Assembly (NCBI GenBank): GCA_964611645.1
Contig: CAZTAO010000032.1
Location: 1-53,252, forward strand
DNA from: CAZTAO01 sp964611645
GTDB lineage: Bacteria; Armatimonadota; UBA5829
Length of the DNA: 53,252 bases
Reading direction: 5' to 3'
In this document: positions 8,175 through 16,399 of the stretch, piece after piece
Numbering within the stretch: position 1 is the first letter of the stretch
Layout: each line of letters opens with the position of its first letter
Made by a program: the position numbers and the translations under genes
The notes under the pieces: generated by a model
Seen by the model: the letters and a program-made list of their open reading frames with translations, nothing else
Told to the model about the DNA's origin: nothing
Database searches by the model: none

Positions 8175-9272
8175 CTATTGGCCGGGCATCGCAAACCCGC
8201 CCATCATCGGCAGTCCACCAATGCCGGGCATTCCAGGCGTATTTCCGCCCATCACACCCATTCCAGGCCGGGGAGGTCCAGGAGGACCACCGCCTACGCC
8301 TCCGGGCATTCCAGGCATTCCAGGCATACCAGGCCGCATAGCCCCGCCCGGCATTCCAGGCATTGTACCCATACCAGGCATTGCACCCATTCCAGGCATC
8401 CCAGGCCGTCCCATCATACCGTATGGGTTAGCCTGCCTCGGCAGCGCCCAAGCGGGCCACGAGCTAACCGAACGAGGAGAGAGCAGAGCAAACCCGGACA
8501 CGCCTTGCCAGATTCGCGGCGGAGATTTCAGTCTCTTTCTTCTGGCCTCCGCAGCGGCTGCCTTCTTCTGAGCGTCACCCACGGAATCGCCCACTTTGTA
8601 CATATCAAAGGTATTGATCCAATCCGGGTAAGGCCACGGCCCGTCCTGAGTCATTGCCTTAGGAAGCAGGCAGAGCTGCACGTGCTTCTGCAAGTCCAGA
8701 TACTTGAAGCTCAGGAATGTCAGACCTTTTTCCGTCACTGTTCTGACCGGCGACTTCAGCGGCACGCTGCCAAACTCTATCGATCCGGCAGGTCTGCTGG
8801 GCGTAGCGGCGGCAGCCGCAGTCGCGCCAAACCCACCCATTCCGGCGCCCATTCCGGCACCCATAGGCCCGGGCATCATGTTGGCACCAGGCCCCATGCC
8901 TGCGCCAGGTCCCATGCCCGCACCAGGCCCCATGCCTGCACCAGGTCCAGCCATACCACCGGGTCCCATGCCGGTACCGGCAGCCGGTGGGCCAATCATC
9001 CCACCAGGCCCCATACCGCCACCCGCAGCGCCAGGCATTGGCGGACCAGCCGCCCCGCCAGGCCCCATATTACCCATCCGCATCCGCTCCGGACCCGCCA
9101 CCGCGCCAGCTGCTCCAGCGGGAGGAGCGGGCCTGCCGCCAGGACCCATCTGAGCCCCTCCGGTAGCCGCGGTATCGTCGCCATTGCCACAACCGACAAG
9201 GCAAAAAGCCAACAGGCCCAATGTCGCCAACACGGCGATCAGCACGGCCATCCTGAAAATGTGATGTCTCAA
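8175..9272 (-). CDS. Gly/Met/Pro-rich repeat lipoprotein, function unknown
   Basis: The protein is 365 aa from a TTG start at 9272, which sits 7 nt after a GGAGG-type site. A short basic start, a hydrophobic stretch and an LVGC lipobox (C28) mark a lipoprotein. Residues 40-150 are almost only G, M, P and A, with GPGAGM units repeated four times. A more ordered core (about 160-235) contains EFGSVPLKSPVRTV and KGLTFLSFKYLDLQKHVQL, followed by an Ala/Lys/Arg helix (KKAAAAEARRKRLK). The last roughly 90 residues return to PGMPGM repeats. Similar low-complexity tails occur in some surface proteins, but I recognise no family. It has its own promoter and terminator, so it is monocistronic. The repeats make both assembly errors and length variation likely. 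Confidence 0.75.
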   Translation of the reverse strand: MRHHIFRMAVLIAVLATLGLLAFCLVGCGNGDDTAATGGAQMGPGGRPAPPAGAAGAVAGPERMRMGNMGPGGAAGPPMPGAAGGGMGPGGMIGPPAAGTGMGPGGMAGPGAGMGPGAGMGPGAGMGPGANMMPGPMGAGMGAGMGGFGATAAAAATPSRPAGSIEFGSVPLKSPVRTVTEKGLTFLSFKYLDLQKHVQLCLLPKAMTQDGPWPYPDWINTFDMYKVGDSVGDAQKKAAAAEARRKRLKSPPRIWQGVSGFALLSPRSVSSWPAWALPRQANPYGMMGRPGMPGMGAMPGMGTMPGMPGGAMRPGMPGMPGMPGGVGGGPPGPPRPGMGVMGGNTPGMPGIGGLPMMGGFAMPGQ

Positions 9273-9447
9273 ATCCACCCCTCCAGCCAGTCGAAGGTTC
9301 GATTCCCTCGCACAGAAACTGCCAGTTAGTGTACTATTCGACAAAGAGCAGTACGAATTCCTTCTGTCAACTCTCTTTGCACGCCAAACATGCAAGATTG
9401 AGCCAAACCCGCACACGCGCGGCCCAACCTGCAGAGTTATCTAGGGC

Positions 9448-9476
9448 ATTATACTATTTCGCGCCACCGGATGCAA
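9448..9476 (-). promoter_or_regulatory. Sigma70-type promoter for the Gly/Met/Pro-rich lipoprotein
   Basis: On the minus strand TTGCAT (9471-9476) and a perfect TATAAT (9448-9453) are separated by 17 nt. The resulting leader of about 170 nt runs to the TTG start at 9272. Confidence 0.7.
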
Positions 9477-9490
9477 TCGGGGGCTCGGAC

Positions 9491-10555
9491 TTAGTGCGTC
9501 GCCAGGTAGTCTTTGGCCAGCTTCTGGGCGTACAGATAGCTCTCGAGGGTAATGTTGGGCGGGACTGAGTGATCGGAGTGGAAGATATAGTTCCACCTGC
9601 CGTCGAATGCCGCCAGCTTCGACTCCACTTCCTCCCGGATGCGCTCTTTGTCACCGGTGGCCAGAATGCGCACGTCTATATTGCCAAAGAAAACAATGCT
9701 GCTGCCGTATTCCCGAACAAGCTCTCGCACATCCTGGTCGCACTTGGCTTCCAGCGGCTGCAAGGCATCGAAACCCACTTCCAGCAGCATCGGAATGAAG
9801 CTCTTGATCTTGCCGCACGAGTGCAGGATCGCTTTCCAGCCTTTGGAGTGCACGAAGTCGACTATAGCACGGTGGGACGGCATTACGATAGTCCGGTACA
9901 CTTCTGGGCTGAACAGGGTCCCGTTCCGATAGCCCATATCGCCATAGAACCAGACTCCGTCTATGTCTATTCCGCCTTGAGAGTAAGCATCGAGGCACTT
10001 GATTGTCAGCTCACCCCAGGTATCCATCGCATCCCTGGCTACCGATGGCTCGTCCAGCATTGTCTCGAAGATACCGACCTGTCCAAAAACCGGCCAGACT
10101 TGCTCGTAGGGGTCGGCGGCGCCCAGGAATATCCACTTGCCCTTGTCTCTCAGCTTGCGCGCAACTTCGAAAGTGGCTTGATCTATCCTGGCATCGTTGT
10201 ATTCCAGCCGCTTCTTGTAATCCCACCAGTCCGCAGGTTTCTTGATCGGCATGTCCAGCCAATGGGGAGTGTGACCGGATTCATCCTTATGATGGCGAGC
10301 TGTTACTCCTCGCGAGTCTCTCACCGTCTTGTAGGTATCATCCTCGCCGAGTTCCTCAACAGGGAATTGTGCGGTAAGGTCGAATCCGCCGGCGCCCTCC
10401 AGGTCAAAGCCCAGAAAGTCAGCGAAAGCAACCTCGGCAGGCGCACCCGTCTTCCGCCAGACTTTCTCCGTCTCCACCCACAAATCCTCGCATACGGGGT
10501 ACTGATCCGGGCGCTTCCCGGAAAAGACACAGTCGAGTCGCTGTTTGGATGTCAT
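9491..10555 (-). CDS. Uroporphyrinogen decarboxylase family protein, methyltransferase-like
   Basis: This is a 354-aa TIM-barrel protein of the URO-D superfamily. The motif HSCGKIKSF (H245, C247) matches the zinc-binding H-x-C-G of corrinoid methyltransferases such as MtaA/MtbA rather than true HemE. FHSDHSVPPNIT near residue 330 is typical of the Armatimonadota/Firmicutes uncharacterised branch. GGGGG precedes the chosen ATG by 6 nt; 17 further in-frame residues upstream are not supported. It lies 10 nt downstream of the PagL-like gene and is probably co-transcribed. No cognate corrinoid protein gene is adjacent, so the methyl donor and acceptor are unknown. A haem biosynthetic role is unlikely given the HxCG motif and the lack of haem genes nearby. 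Confidence 0.8.
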   Translation of the reverse strand: MTSKQRLDCVFSGKRPDQYPVCEDLWVETEKVWRKTGAPAEVAFADFLGFDLEGAGGFDLTAQFPVEELGEDDTYKTVRDSRGVTARHHKDESGHTPHWLDMPIKKPADWWDYKKRLEYNDARIDQATFEVARKLRDKGKWIFLGAADPYEQVWPVFGQVGIFETMLDEPSVARDAMDTWGELTIKCLDAYSQGGIDIDGVWFYGDMGYRNGTLFSPEVYRTIVMPSHRAIVDFVHSKGWKAILHSCGKIKSFIPMLLEVGFDALQPLEAKCDQDVRELVREYGSSIVFFGNIDVRILATGDKERIREEVESKLAAFDGRWNYIFHSDHSVPPNITLESYLYAQKLAKDYLATH

Positions 10556-10565
10556 CCATATCCCC

Positions 10566-11159
10566 CTATTGATACAAAGTGTAGTTGACCAGGACCAGCG
10601 CCACATTCACTCCCGGGTTCGGCAGTTGCAGACCCGCGTTCGAGGCGTGGTAGAAGCTGCCACTGACGGACAGCGCGGTTTTCGGCCCGGTAGCCCAATG
10701 GAGGGTCAGACCGGCGCGTTCGTTGAAGTTGGTCCGGCTCCCCTGCCCCGGCACTTTGTCTTTGAAGCGCATCACGCCGATGCCCAACTGGTATGATATG
10801 GCAAAGTGCTCTTTGGCATAGAACATCTGCGAGTAGTCGATGAACGTAGATATCCCAGTATTCCTGCCCTGAGTAGTCTGTTCTCCGACCATAAAGGAAT
10901 ATCCTACTTCGCTCCTGGACGAGATGAAATGTGCATAGCGCACACCGTAGACGTCGAAATCTATCTTTGGAACTTCCGTATTGTCTGTCACGTACCGGGT
11001 CTGGCCGTGGCCCACGGTAAGGGTCCACTCAGTCTGGCCTTTGCGCGTGCGGTCGAACCGAAACATCTCATCATCCGCGCTAACACCGGCAGCCAGCGCG
11101 ACAAGCAGCGCCGCCCCAATGGCGCAACAGCGAGTCACCATCATCACTCTACCAATCAT
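10566..11159 (-). CDS. PagL-like lipid A 3-O-deacylase/acyloxyacyl hydrolase, outer-membrane beta-barrel
   Basis: This 197-aa protein has a signal peptide ending near VSA (residue 28) and then alternating amphipathic strands ending LVNYTLYQ, as in an 8-strand barrel. FYHASNAG at 170-176 carries the PagL-type catalytic His171 and Ser173 with Asn174. NPGVN follows, as in acyloxyacyl hydrolases (PF09411). Family members remove a 3-O-acyl chain from lipid A at the outer membrane, which implies lipopolysaccharide. The ATG at 11159 overlaps the 3' end of the radical SAM gene by 11 nt; a GTG two codons earlier is an alternative. The upstream radical SAM and downstream URO-D-family neighbours have no evident link to lipid A. 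Confidence 0.78.
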   Translation of the reverse strand: MIGRVMMVTRCCAIGAALLVALAAGVSADDEMFRFDRTRKGQTEWTLTVGHGQTRYVTDNTEVPKIDFDVYGVRYAHFISSRSEVGYSFMVGEQTTQGRNTGISTFIDYSQMFYAKEHFAISYQLGIGVMRFKDKVPGQGSRTNFNERAGLTLHWATGPKTALSVSGSFYHASNAGLQLPNPGVNVALVLVNYTLYQ

Positions 11160-12840
11160 CCTCACACACTCCGCATCCCGAGCACTCCGACCAGCACTTG
11201 AGAGGGTATGCTTCGCCCCGTTTCGCCCGCTGGTATTCCGCCCAGAGATACCCCTTGTCTATTCGATTGTCTATATGGTCCCAGGGAAGCAACTCCTCCC
11301 CTGATCTTTCGCGATACAGATAGAACTCAAGGTCCGGCCCGGCCTTGCGCAGCCCAGTGCTGTAGGATCCGGATTCTTGCGCCGCCAAGATGAAGTCTAG
11401 CACCCGCCGGTCCCCTCTGGCAAACAGCGCCTGGTATAGCGCCACGCGTGGTGACTCGGTGGACAATCTGACCCGCGCGATGCCTTTGAGAGCACCACTG
11501 AGCAGATCGATTCGCGTCTTGAGGACATCGGCCCTCGCGAACGGGTGCCACTGGAACGGTGTCCAGGGCTTGGGCACAAAGCAGCTTGCCGAGACACTGA
11601 ACCGGACATCTTTGTGAGCTGACAACAGCCCCCGAACCAGATCCCCTATTGCCAAGACATCCTCATCCGTTTCCGTGGGGAGACCAAGCATAAAATAGAG
11701 CTTCACGTTTCGGATTCCTGCCCCGGCCGCCGCTTCAACCGCGGCGTATATCTCTTCTTCGGTGGACGGTTTGTTGATTGCCCGCCTGAGTCGCTCGGAG
11801 CCGGCCTCCGGGGCGATAGTGAGGGTCTTCTGGCCCCCCGCTGCAACCAGCTTCGCCACTTCCGTAGTCACAGTCTCCAGCCTCACCGATGAGAGGGTAA
11901 ACTCAGTGCCCTCAGATGTCAACCTCCTGCAAAGCTCCAGAACCGCCGGATTGTCGAACACGGCCGCCCCGACCAGCCCCATCCGCTTGCCGCCAGTATC
12001 CGGTAACTCCTGTTTTGGCCTGAATGGCCTACCTATGTGCCCGGCAACACAGAACCTGCAGCCTCTGCCGCAGCCCCTGGCAACCTCCACAAGCGCAATA
12101 TCGCCAAACTCCGCATTAGGTGTGCTGATCGCTGAGATGCATTCCCTGCCCGCAAAATCGCGCGTCACCCGCCTTCTGACCGCATCCGGGGCAGGCGGGA
12201 GGGCACTCACTCGCGCCAACGTTCCGTCAGGGTTATACTCCGGCTCGTAGAGCGAGGGCACATATATCCCCGCCAGGTTTGACAAAGCTCCCAGAACCTC
12301 CGCTCTGGGCAGGTCCATCGTGTCACGGATTGCTTCCAACAACTCGGGCAGAGCATCTTCCGCATCGCCTATCAGGAATATGTCGAAGACGTCTGCCAGA
12401 GGCTCGGGGTTGAATGTAGCGCACGGACCACCGCCTATCAGAAGGGGGTGCTTTTCGTTTCTATCCCTTGCCAGAAAAGGAATACCCGCCAGCGCCAGCG
12501 TCTCAACCACATTGGCATAGTCAAGCTCGAAATAGAGCGAGAATGCCAAGATATCCAGAGAAGCCAAGGGGGTCTGGGTTTCGAGGGTAGAAAGGGAAGT
12601 CTGAGTCCTGCGGATTTCAGCGATCTCGTCAGGCTCAGGCAGAAACACTCGTTCGCAGGATGCGAAGCCCGTCTCGTTGATAAGCGCGTAGACTGTCTGG
12701 AACCCGAGGCTCGCCATTCCCACGCTGTAGCTGTTGGGAAATGCAATTGCCGCGCGAAGGGCCGCCGACTCGTCCCGCCGACACCCGCCCGACTCCGCCG
12801 CCAGAAGTTCTCTTGCACGCGCTCGCAGGTCTATTCTCAT
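11149..12840 (-). CDS. Radical SAM protein of TIGR03960 type with B12-binding-like N-terminus
   Basis: This is a 563-aa protein. Residues 30-200 look like a cobalamin-binding-type Rossmann domain (FPNSYSVGMASLGFQ, LIGGGPCATFNPEP, FLIGDAEDALPEL). The radical SAM domain has CGRGCRFC (C257, C261, C264). The protein ends in a cysteine-rich tail, CWSECSGCGVC, as is usual in the TIGR03960 family. In many bacteria this family sits beside a DUF2344 protein and RNase G genes, but neither is present here. The start ATG at 12840 lacks a strong ribosome site; a TTG 11 codons upstream is possible. It follows serS by 54 nt on the same strand and overlaps the PagL-like gene. Its substrate is unknown; a link to tRNA or rRNA modification is sometimes proposed. 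Confidence 0.85.
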   Translation of the reverse strand: MRIDLRARARELLAAESGGCRRDESAALRAAIAFPNSYSVGMASLGFQTVYALINETGFASCERVFLPEPDEIAEIRRTQTSLSTLETQTPLASLDILAFSLYFELDYANVVETLALAGIPFLARDRNEKHPLLIGGGPCATFNPEPLADVFDIFLIGDAEDALPELLEAIRDTMDLPRAEVLGALSNLAGIYVPSLYEPEYNPDGTLARVSALPPAPDAVRRRVTRDFAGRECISAISTPNAEFGDIALVEVARGCGRGCRFCVAGHIGRPFRPKQELPDTGGKRMGLVGAAVFDNPAVLELCRRLTSEGTEFTLSSVRLETVTTEVAKLVAAGGQKTLTIAPEAGSERLRRAINKPSTEEEIYAAVEAAAGAGIRNVKLYFMLGLPTETDEDVLAIGDLVRGLLSAHKDVRFSVSASCFVPKPWTPFQWHPFARADVLKTRIDLLSGALKGIARVRLSTESPRVALYQALFARGDRRVLDFILAAQESGSYSTGLRKAGPDLEFYLYRERSGEELLPWDHIDNRIDKGYLWAEYQRAKRGEAYPLKCWSECSGCGVCEDDW

Positions 12841-12894
12841 TGCTTCATGGTACACACGCAGCCGATAGGACAAATGGGACCTATGGAACTGCTG

Positions 12895-14169
12895 CTACCT
12901 AATCACGTCCGTCCCCATGTATGGCCGCAGTACCTCCGGCACAACCACGCTGCCGTCGGGCTGTTGGTAGTTTTCAAGGATCGAGACTACCAGCCTCGGA
13001 AGCGCCACTCCTGATCCGTTGCGGGTATGCACAAACTCCGGCTTGGCCTTTGGCTCCGGTCTGTACCGCACGTTTATGCGGCGGGCCTGGAAGTCCTCGA
13101 AGTTGGAGCAGCTTGAAACTTCAAGCCACTGCCCAACGCCCGGCGCCCAGATCTCTATGTCGTAACACTTCGCGGCGGAGAAGCTCATGTCGCCGGTGCA
13201 CAGCAGCAAGACTCTGTAAGGGATGCCCAGGCGCTGGATGATGCTCTCGGCGTTAACGAGGAGCTTCTCGTGCTCGTCGTAGGACGTCTCCGGCCTCACG
13301 AACTTGACCATCTCCACCTTGTTGAACTGGTGGACTCTCAGCAGCCCACGGGTGTCCTTACCCGCTGAACCGGCTTCGCGCCTGAAGCACGCTGAGAAAG
13401 CCGTAAGATAGATCGGCAGGCTCTCCGTCGGCAGGATTTCGTCTATGTACATATTCGTGACAGGGACTTCGGCGGTTGGGTCCAGGAAAAGCTCATCGCC
13501 CTTGTCGCATTTGTACATATCTTGCTCAAACTTGGGAAGTTGGCCTGTACCGGTCATTGCTCTCGCGTTGACCAGGAACGGCGGAAACAGCTCGGTGTAG
13601 CCATGCTCACGGGTATGAACGTCTATCATCCAGTTGATCAGAGACCTCTCCAACCGCGAACCCAGGCCCTTGTAGAGGATGAACCCGCTGCCGGCTATCT
13701 TGCTGCCACGCTCGAAGTCGATGATGTCCAGATCGGTGGCGATGTCCCAGTGGGGCTTGGGCTGGAAGTCGAAGCTGTTTGGCTCGCCCCAGGTTTTGAT
13801 TGTCTGGTTGTCGGCGGCATCTTTGCCGATAGGCGTACTCTCATGCGGCAGGTTCGGGATATTATAGAGAACCTGGCTCAGGGCCTCGTCCACGCCGGCA
13901 ATGTCTGAGTCCATCTGCTTGATGGTCTGCGAAACGTCGCGCATACGCTCGATCTCTGAGGTTGCGTCCTGCTTCTGCTGCTTCATCCGCGCAATCTGCT
14001 CCGAGACGGTGTTGCGCTCCGCTTTCAGGGATTCGACCTCACTCAAGAGCTTTCGCTTCCGCTCGTCAAGTTCGAGGAACTGGTCCAACAGGTCGGTTCC
14101 CATATTGCGATTATTCAGGGCTGCGCGCACTACTTCCGGGTTGGATCTTATGGCTTTGGGGTCAAGCAT
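12895..14169 (-). CDS. serS: Serine-tRNA ligase
   Basis: At 424 aa this is the standard length for SerRS, which charges tRNA(Ser) (and tRNA(Sec)) with serine in the cytoplasm. The N-terminal roughly 110 residues form the long antiparallel coiled coil that grips the tRNA variable arm (DERKRKLLSEVESLKAERN, EQIARMKQQKQD). The class II catalytic core follows, with FRREAGSAGKDTRGLLRVHQF at about 265-285 as motif 2 and GVALPRLVVSILENYQ near the end as motif 3. TAEVPVTNMY matches the serine-recognition TxE loop. It is driven by a strong divergent promoter and heads the run continuing to the radical SAM gene. Confidence 0.97.
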   Translation of the reverse strand: MLDPKAIRSNPEVVRAALNNRNMGTDLLDQFLELDERKRKLLSEVESLKAERNTVSEQIARMKQQKQDATSEIERMRDVSQTIKQMDSDIAGVDEALSQVLYNIPNLPHESTPIGKDAADNQTIKTWGEPNSFDFQPKPHWDIATDLDIIDFERGSKIAGSGFILYKGLGSRLERSLINWMIDVHTREHGYTELFPPFLVNARAMTGTGQLPKFEQDMYKCDKGDELFLDPTAEVPVTNMYIDEILPTESLPIYLTAFSACFRREAGSAGKDTRGLLRVHQFNKVEMVKFVRPETSYDEHEKLLVNAESIIQRLGIPYRVLLLCTGDMSFSAAKCYDIEIWAPGVGQWLEVSSCSNFEDFQARRINVRYRPEPKAKPEFVHTRNGSGVALPRLVVSILENYQQPDGSVVVPEVLRPYMGTDVIR

Positions 14170-14204
14170 TTGGGTCTCTCATTTCCCGCCTGCAAAAGGC
14201 GGCC

Positions 14205-14233
14205 TTGATTAGTTTGTCGGTGTGCTTTATTAT
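14205..14233 (+). promoter_or_regulatory. Weak candidate promoter for the GT2 glycosyltransferase gene
   Basis: TTGATT (14205-14210), a 17-nt spacer and TATTAT (14228-14233) match sigma70 elements. The -10 overlaps the -10 of the divergent serS promoter almost completely, so the two may exclude each other. Transcription would begin near 14240, downstream of the only canonical in-frame start codon. Confidence 0.4.
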
Positions 14234-15202
14234 ACTTACACGCTTGGAACAGCGTCAAACTTCCTTGGAGGCAAGGTCACGAACGAGAACCCCCTGGTTT
14301 CTATCATCATACCCGTGTACAATGCCCAGAGATTCATCGCCCAGACCCTGGAATCCGTAGCGGCGCAGACTTATGCCGACTATGAAGTGATTGTGGTCGA
14401 CGACGGCTCCACGGACGGTTCCCGCGCCGCTATCGAGCCGTTTCTTTCTGACTCGCGGTTCAAGCTGATTGCCCAGACCAACGCCGGCATCTCCGCCGCC
14501 AGGAATACGGCGATTCGGGCGTGCGCCGGTGACTTTGTGGCGCTCCTGGACCACGATGACTTGTGGCTGCCGGAGAAGCTTGAGCGACAAGTGGAAATCT
14601 CAGGGCAGAACCCAGAAGCCGGAATGATCTTCACCAACGCCGAGCTATTCGGCGAAAGTGGCGTTATCGGGAGCTACTACCCCGACCGCGCCACGTATCC
14701 CAAACAGGACATACTCGAACACCTGCTGGAAGAGAACCCATTCTGCGCCGGGACAATGATGGTGCGTAAGTCCTGCCTGGATGAGTTCGGGCTGTTCGAT
14801 GAGAGCGTGCCGGGAGTGGATGACTATGAGATGTGGCTTAGGCTGGCTCTCAGCGGCGTCAAAGCGGCGGGGACCAATGAAGCCCTCCACAGGCAGCGAA
14901 TCCACGCAAGCAGCTTTTCGGCAGGCAACCACGCGAGGATGCTCAGGGACGACCTGGCCTTGTATGATAGAGTGATGCAATTGCACGACGACAAAAAGCA
15001 CCGCACATTACTCGCCCAGACGATTGCGGCGAAGAAAGCAGAGCTTGCGGTGGTGAATGCGCGTGACTGGACTCGTGGCGGCAAGGGCCGAAGACCAGGG
15101 TTTGAACTACTGAAGAGACTGATACCCGAGAAGACCAGGCACAAGCTCCTGGCCATTCTCGGGCGGGTTATCTCTAAAGGAAACTCCGCTAGTCCTGAGT
15201 AG
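14222..15202 (+). CDS. Family 2 glycosyltransferase
   Basis: This is up to 326 aa of a GT-A fold inverting glycosyltransferase that transfers a sugar from a nucleotide donor. VSIIIPVYNAQRF opens the domain, VVDDGSTDGS is the nucleotide-binding motif, and LLDHDDLW is the DxD-like metal site. GVDDYEMWLRLA further on matches the acceptor-side acidic motif. The start is problematic. GTG at 14222 lies inside the putative -10 region. A strong GGAGG at 14267-14271 is followed 4 nt later by GTC, not GTG, before TNENPLVS. The last four codons and the stop lie inside repeat P1 copy 2. Likely role: glycosylation of a surface polysaccharide or protein; the acceptor is unknown. Confidence 0.85.
   Translation: MLYYTYTLGTASNFLGGKVTNENPLVSIIIPVYNAQRFIAQTLESVAAQTYADYEVIVVDDGSTDGSRAAIEPFLSDSRFKLIAQTNAGISAARNTAIRACAGDFVALLDHDDLWLPEKLERQVEISGQNPEAGMIFTNAELFGESGVIGSYYPDRATYPKQDILEHLLEENPFCAGTMMVRKSCLDEFGLFDESVPGVDDYEMWLRLALSGVKAAGTNEALHRQRIHASSFSAGNHARMLRDDLALYDRVMQLHDDKKHRTLLAQTIAAKKAELAVVNARDWTRGGKGRRPGFELLKRLIPEKTRHKLLAILGRVISKGNSASPE
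14229..14258 (-). promoter_or_regulatory. Sigma70-type promoter for serS
   Basis: On the minus strand TTGACG (14253-14258), an 18-nt spacer and a perfect TATAAT (14229-14234) lie about 50 nt upstream of the serS ATG. Confidence 0.8.
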
Positions 15203-15289
15203 ACGCGAGGAACGAGCGGGGTATCGAAGGACGGTTTCGTGAGTGTTCGCCCTTCGATACACTCGCTAGCGCTCGCACTCAGGGCTAGC
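15188..15289. repeat. Palindromic repeat family P1, copy 2
   Basis: It begins GCTAGTCCTGAGTAG and ends CTCAGGGCTAGC, with core GTATCGAAGG and CCTTCGATAC around a roughly 20-nt centre. The left edge encodes the last residues ASPE and the TAG stop of the glycosyltransferase. The right edge ends 5 nt before the convergent aldo/keto reductase stop. Confidence 0.85.
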
Positions 15290-15293
15290 GGGA

Positions 15294-16379
15294 TCAACCC
15301 AGCGTTGCGGCCGTTTGGGCTAACTGGTCCATGATCGGCAGATTGTTGGGGCACTTGGGCTCGCACTCGCCGCAGCTTGTGCAGGCCGAGGCTTTCTTGC
15401 CATCTTCCATCTTTGAATACTGCTGCCGCGCCCAGTCATACAGCCCGTATACCTTCGCCTTGTTGTAGAGGCTGAAGTTGGCTGGGATGTCCACTCCGTT
15501 GGGGCAGTCCATGCAGTATCCGCAGGCTGTGCAGAACTTCTTCCCCAGGGATGAAAACTCATCCAGGATGCGCTCCATGTTGTCGCGATCGGCCTTGGCA
15601 AGCCCAGTGTAGCGACTCATGTGCTCCACGTTCTCTGTCACCATCTCCGGGGTCTGCATCCCCGAGCAAGCGCAGCTAACATCCGGGTTAGAGACCACGA
15701 AGTGCAGGGCAGCTTCCGTCGTGCTGCTTGCCCCGCCGGGGATGAGCTTCTGAAGCTGAGGTGACGGAGTTGCAAGCATCCCGCCGGCCACCGGACACAT
15801 CGCAATCACCCCGACCCCCAGTTCACCCGCACGTTTGATGGTGGATGCGTGGGTCCTGTCGAGTATGCTGTAGGGTATGGTGAAGCTGTCGAAGATGCCT
15901 GTCTCGATGCATTTAGTGAAGTTCTCCGGGCTATCGTGTCCAGTGAAGCCTATGTGGCCTACAATGCCTTCGGACCGCGCCTTATCCAAAGCCTCCAGCG
16001 CCCCACCCTTCTTTGTGAGGTGCTCCAGCATTGGCAGGCTGAACCAACCCACCTGGAAGAACTCCAGATAGTCGACACCCAGAATCTCCATCTGGAGGTC
16101 GATTTCCTTGCGGTATGAGTCCGCTGTAGTCTCGGGATTGATGCCGGCTTTGCCCGAGACAATCAGCCCACGGCTGCGGCCTTTCAGCCCACCCGCGGTG
16201 AGGTGCTGGCACTTGCCGTTCACATAGAAACGCGTCGTCTCGAAGTAGTTGATCCCCAGTTCGATTGACTTGTCTATAGTCTGGGCGGCAACCTCCGGGT
16301 CGTTCTCCGGTAGTCTCATGCATCCCATGGCGAGCGCCGAGACGCTCAGCCCTGTCTTGCCTAGTGGCCTGTACTGCAT
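15294..16379 (-). CDS. Aldo/keto reductase with C-terminal 4Fe-4S domain
   Basis: This 361-aa protein has an aldo/keto reductase barrel (residues 1-270) opening with the usual RPLGKTGLSVSALAMGCMRLP. The C-terminal dicluster ferredoxin-like domain has CTACGYCMDCPNGVDIP at about 283-299 and CTSCGECEPKCPNNLP at about 332-347. These give two CxxCxxCxxxCP-type 4Fe-4S sites. The family is common in anaerobes and environmental bacteria; the electron partner and substrate are unknown. GGAGG lies 11 nt before the ATG. It is the third gene after the two small envelope proteins (spacing 20 nt), although a functional link is not evident. Confidence 0.9.
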   Translation of the reverse strand: MQYRPLGKTGLSVSALAMGCMRLPENDPEVAAQTIDKSIELGINYFETTRFYVNGKCQHLTAGGLKGRSRGLIVSGKAGINPETTADSYRKEIDLQMEILGVDYLEFFQVGWFSLPMLEHLTKKGGALEALDKARSEGIVGHIGFTGHDSPENFTKCIETGIFDSFTIPYSILDRTHASTIKRAGELGVGVIAMCPVAGGMLATPSPQLQKLIPGGASSTTEAALHFVVSNPDVSCACSGMQTPEMVTENVEHMSRYTGLAKADRDNMERILDEFSSLGKKFCTACGYCMDCPNGVDIPANFSLYNKAKVYGLYDWARQQYSKMEDGKKASACTSCGECEPKCPNNLPIMDQLAQTAATLG

Positions 16380-16399
16380 CTACTTCTGGTCCTCCGTGA

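Noticed and set aside
8440..8580. Possible frameshift in the lipoprotein core
   Set aside because: An alternative frame looks natural for about 25 residues but then stops. The C-terminal repeats resume only in the original frame, so no frameshift is required.
9289..9316. tRNA T-arm-like sequence GGTTCGATTCC near the lipoprotein start
   Set aside because: No acceptor, D or anticodon arm can be built around it, and it lies in the leader of a gene on the other strand.
7791..9329. Long plus-strand open frame opposite the lipoprotein
   Set aside because: Its His/Arg/Ser-rich repeats are the antisense of the Gly/Met/Pro repeats, and no ribosome site is present.
9491..10555. HemE uroporphyrinogen decarboxylase of haem synthesis
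   Set aside because: The HxCG zinc motif and the lack of haem genes nearby fit the methyltransferase-like branch better.
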